A stretch of 64,000 bases of DNA from Algoriphagus sp. (GTDB lineage: Bacteria > Bacteroidota > Bacteroidia > Cytophagales > Cyclobacteriaceae): contig NZ_JAMWZB010000001.1 of NCBI RefSeq assembly GCF_024305035.1, forward strand, positions 62,001 through 126,000, given 5' to 3'. Below the pieces are notes generated by a model. That model had not been told where the DNA came from, searched no databases, and saw only the letters and a list, made by a program, of their open reading frames with translations. Position 1 is the first letter of the stretch, and every line of letters begins with the position of its first letter. Position numbers and translations under genes: made by a program. Shown here one piece after another: positions 61,793 to 64,000 of this stretch.

Positions 61793-62146
61793 TCAACCGC
61801 CTGATTTTTTGGCTTTATAGCCCAAAGCAAGTAAAACCTGTAACACTTTATCTCGATGATCTCCTTGAATCAGGATTTCTCCTGCTTTGGCTGATCCTCC
61901 GACCCCACATTTGGTTTTGAGCAACTTTCCTAAATCCTTAAGATCCTCCTCGGTTCCCAAAAAACCCGCAACCAAAGTCACCTGTTTTCCTGCCCTTGAC
62001 TTTTTATCCAGCATTACTTTCAATTTTTGCTCAGAAGGGGGAAGCGTTTGGTTGGTTTCTTCGGAGTCGTAGTCAAATTCAAACTCATCATTGGTGGAGA
62101 AAACCACCCCATCCCGTTTTTTCCAGTCGTTATTTCGTTTTGCCAT
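61793..62146 (-). CDS. SUI1/YciH-type translation factor
   Basis: 117 residues from the ATG at 62146 (MAKRNNDWKKRDG); an upstream TTG adds only two residues. The C-terminal SUI1 domain (about 40-117) shows the conserved AGKQVTLVAGFLGTEEDLKDLGKLLKTKCGVGGSAK and GEILIQGDHRDKVLQVLLALGYKAKKSGG. Bacterial members resemble eIF1 and can influence start-codon selection or translation under stress. It is a monocistronic gene. Confidence 0.88.
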   Translation of the reverse strand: MAKRNNDWKKRDGVVFSTNDEFEFDYDSEETNQTLPPSEQKLKVMLDKKSRAGKQVTLVAGFLGTEEDLKDLGKLLKTKCGVGGSAKAGEILIQGDHRDKVLQVLLALGYKAKKSGG

Positions 62147-62156
62147 GTTCAAAATT

Positions 62157-62183
62157 AAAAAAAGCCTGTGGTTTAGACAGGCT
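62157..62183 (-). terminator. Terminator after the universal stress protein gene
   Basis: On the minus strand AGCCTGT / ACAGGCT with a 7-nt loop is followed by TTTTTT. It lies between the Usp stop (62192) and the SUI1 start. Confidence 0.88.
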
Positions 62184-62191
62184 CTCAGTGA

Positions 62192-63046
62192 TTATTCTTT
62201 TGCTCTAAAAGTCCAAACCGGTCGCTTGGCATGGTTGACCACATCCTCGGCGATACTTCCGGTAATCAAATGCATAAAACCGGTGCGCCCATGGGTAGCC
62301 ATGGCGATCATATCCGCTTTGATATCTTCGGCAAATTCAATTATCCCCCCTTCTTCGGAAAGGGAATTGTAAATTTCTGCTTTGACACTTTCGAAGTGAA
62401 ACTCCTTGGTAAAATACTTGATTCGCTGAAGGGATTCCCTGCTGGTTTCAAATGTACCTGGCGTATTGACAATGACGAAGTATAGCTCTGCATCAAACAA
62501 ATGCTGGAGTCGTTTCACTCGGGCGGCAACCTCGGCAGAGTTTTCTCGGAAATCACTGGCAAATACAATTTTTTTGATGTCTTTAGGGTCAATCGGATGT
62601 TTGACCGTAACTACTGGGCAAGTAGCATTTCTGACCACTTTCTCGGTATTACTCCCTACAAAGATTTCTTCAATTCCTGAGGAACCCTGAGAACCCATGA
62701 CCACAAGATCTGGATTTTCCTCTTTGATTGACTCATGAATGCCTTTAAACGCATTTCCCATTTTGATACGGGTAGTAAACTTAAATGAGCTATTTTTGAA
62801 TTTCTCATCCAGTTCTTGCATTTGATTTTTTCGTCGATTGGTCAGCTCAACGAAAAAAATCTGATTTTCCATTTCAGGAATCATTTCACCACCACCCATG
62901 GTCCCAAAACCGGTATTGGCTGGAATTTCGAGTACATGAAGGACTTCTACATGCACATTGTCGAGTCGGTTGGCTAAGGCTGTGCAAAAGTCCAAAGCAT
63001 ATTGGGCTTGCTCTGAGAAATCGTAGGGTACGAGTATTTTGGTCAT
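62192..63046 (-). CDS. Universal stress protein, tandem UspA
   Basis: 284 residues with two Usp domains, both with ATP-binding signatures: GSQGSSGIEEIFVGSNTE in the first half and THGRTGFMHLITGSIAEDV in the second. Tandem Usp proteins are common in Bacteroidota and respond to starvation or low oxygen, though the regulation of this one cannot be seen. It lies between a terminator and menA and is probably monocistronic. It is the second tandem Usp protein in this window but differs from the first in having both motifs. Confidence 0.88.
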   Translation of the reverse strand: MTKILVPYDFSEQAQYALDFCTALANRLDNVHVEVLHVLEIPANTGFGTMGGGEMIPEMENQIFFVELTNRRKNQMQELDEKFKNSSFKFTTRIKMGNAFKGIHESIKEENPDLVVMGSQGSSGIEEIFVGSNTEKVVRNATCPVVTVKHPIDPKDIKKIVFASDFRENSAEVAARVKRLQHLFDAELYFVIVNTPGTFETSRESLQRIKYFTKEFHFESVKAEIYNSLSEEGGIIEFAEDIKADMIAMATHGRTGFMHLITGSIAEDVVNHAKRPVWTFRAKE

Positions 63047-63117
63047 GGTTCAACGGGTTATTGCTTATGCCAATTTAACAGTTTTTTTAGATCAAAAAAG
63101 AGTTTTGGGGGGAATGA

Positions 63118-64000
63118 TTACAAAAGAAGTCCCATACCAAAAAGTATAACCCAAAGTAAGGTACTGAGAGCCATTCTTTTCAAGAAAGGATCGGTTGCTT
63201 TCGAAGTTTTAGCTTTTTGTACTCCCATTCCGACCAATATCATCAGGGGTAAGGCAAGCAAAGCAAGCAGCGAGGGATAATTTTCGGAATAGATCGCCCA
63301 AATGATTAAACTGATATTTCCTAAATCCACTAAGATCCAATTGTAGGTGATGGCATGTTTTTTTCCGATCCTAACCGGAATGGATCGTTTGCCTGCTTTT
63401 TGATCGGAGTCAATGTCCCGGATATTGTTGATGTTCAATACCGAAGTGCTGAAAAATCCCAAGGAGGAGGCGATGAGTAAACTTTGTAAAGTAAAAGTTC
63501 CTGTGTGAAGAAAGTAGGTCCCCGAGACTCCTAAAAGCCCAAAAAAGACGAAAACCGAAATATCTCCGAAACCCAGATATCCATAAGGGTTTTTACCCGA
63601 GGTGTAGGTGATTGCCGCCCAAATGGCCGCGAGCCCCAAACCTAAAAAAATCAGAAATAAGGTCCAGTTTTGTACTGCGATAAATAATAGACCAAGCCCA
63701 GAAACCAGAGAAAAGATTCCAAACAAGATCATGGCCTGCTTCATCTCAGCCAAACTGATTAAGCCAGATTGTACGGCTCGTACAGGTCCTTGTCGTTCTG
63801 CTGAGTCTGCTCCGTGAACCGAATCTCCGTAATCATTCGAAAGGTTGGAAAGGATTTGTAAAAATGTGGTCGTTAATGCTGCAAGGACCAAAACCTCCCA
63901 GCGAAAATCTTGGTCGTATCCGGCTAAAAATGAACCAGCCAAAATACTGGCTAGGGCCAGGGGCAAAGTACGAAGCCTGACTGCATGCAGCCAGGCTTGT
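63118..64000 (-). CDS. menA: 1,4-dihydroxy-2-naphthoate polyprenyltransferase, partial (5' end beyond window)
   Basis: The coding frame stays open to the last base of the window; the residues read QAWLHAVRLRTLPLALASILAGSF at the visible N-terminal end, the usual MenA start region, so only a short N-terminal piece is missing. UbiA-type membrane prenyltransferase with about eight helices and the diphosphate-binding NDYGDSVHG and NIRDIDSDQKAGKRS motifs. It joins a polyprenyl chain to dihydroxynaphthoate in menaquinone synthesis, consistent with a menaquinone-using aerobe. Confidence 0.93.
   Translation of the reverse strand, partial: QAWLHAVRLRTLPLALASILAGSFLAGYDQDFRWEVLVLAALTTTFLQILSNLSNDYGDSVHGADSAERQGPVRAVQSGLISLAEMKQAMILFGIFSLVSGLGLLFIAVQNWTLFLIFLGLGLAAIWAAITYTSGKNPYGYLGFGDISVFVFFGLLGVSGTYFLHTGTFTLQSLLIASSLGFFSTSVLNINNIRDIDSDQKAGKRSIPVRIGKKHAITYNWILVDLGNISLIIWAIYSENYPSLLALLALPLMILVGMGVQKAKTSKATDPFLKRMALSTLLWVILFGMGLLL

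Noticed and set aside
1..64000. CRISPR arrays, tRNA or rRNA genes, prophage, restriction or abortive-infection systems
   Set aside because: None recognised on reading both strands; no regular spaced repeats or known signatures.

Overview
The window reads as chromosome of a Cytophagales bacterium (phylum Bacteroidota), most likely Cyclobacteriaceae such as Algoriphagus. The genus is an inference from overall protein flavour. Supporting signs are promoters of the Bacteroidota type (TTG, about 19 nt, TAnnTTTG), weak Shine-Dalgarno sites, a subtilase with a type IX secretion tail, ThuA and DUF6807 proteins, DUF2911, DUF4412, NamZ (DUF1343) and many TPR lipoproteins. Almost all of it is densely packed housekeeping and metabolic sequence; the only mobile element is one IS1182-family insertion.

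Layout. 1-9.6 kb: methionine aminotransferase, a ThuA/DUF6807 divergent pair, an NAD(P)-binding DUF2867 protein, aldo/keto reductase, a TrpF-like protein without the catalytic Cys, a lipoprotein plus secreted subtilase, and rpe. 9.6-17 kb: two envelope proteins, gyrA, a TPR protein and a GAPN-like aldehyde dehydrogenase, several with clear intrinsic terminators. 17-23.4 kb: a PIG-L deacetylase, an overlooked 34-residue membrane peptide and a sodium/solute symporter joined by overlapping stop/start codons, followed at once by an IS1182 element whose transposase is frameshifted. 23.4-28 kb: DUF2911, a 2-hydroxyacid dehydrogenase, a universal stress protein, a TPR protein and holA. 28-37.7 kb: a co-directional cluster of a giant TPR protein, a beta-barrel protein, a SPOR protein, ExbB/ExbD/TonB-like proteins, folC and trmB, which resembles a Tol-Pal-like envelope machine. 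37.7-45 kb: a hybrid histidine kinase behind a four-gene operon (SDR, acyl-CoA dehydrogenase, APH-type kinase, 3-hydroxyacyl-CoA dehydrogenase), with a divergent quinone-oxidoreductase-like gene. 45-57 kb: 2-oxoacid dehydrogenase E2, cinA-SDR-folA, DUF4412, fmt, NamZ, a LolC/E-like permease, a dolichol-phosphate-mannose-synthase-like transferase, an ATP-grasp enzyme and a TPR lipoprotein. 57-64 kb: hisG-D-C-B, a SUI1 factor, a universal stress protein and menA, which runs off the right edge.

The two most interesting signals are regulatory and metabolic. Upstream of hisG lies a textbook promoter followed by a 27-codon reading frame with seven histidines (HHH...HHFHH), that is, a histidine attenuator leader peptide, which annotation pipelines would miss. 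The 40.1-44.0 kb operon pairs an ACAD10/11-type acyl-CoA dehydrogenase with its APH-like kinase partner as separate overlapping genes and adds an SDR and a 3-hydroxyacyl-CoA dehydrogenase. That is the gene set expected for 4-oxo/4-hydroxyacyl-CoA breakdown, analogous to the Pseudomonas Lva pathway.

No tRNA, rRNA, CRISPR array, phage or defence system was recognised. The only stretch over 300 bases without an annotated protein gene is 61448-61792, and it holds the his leader.
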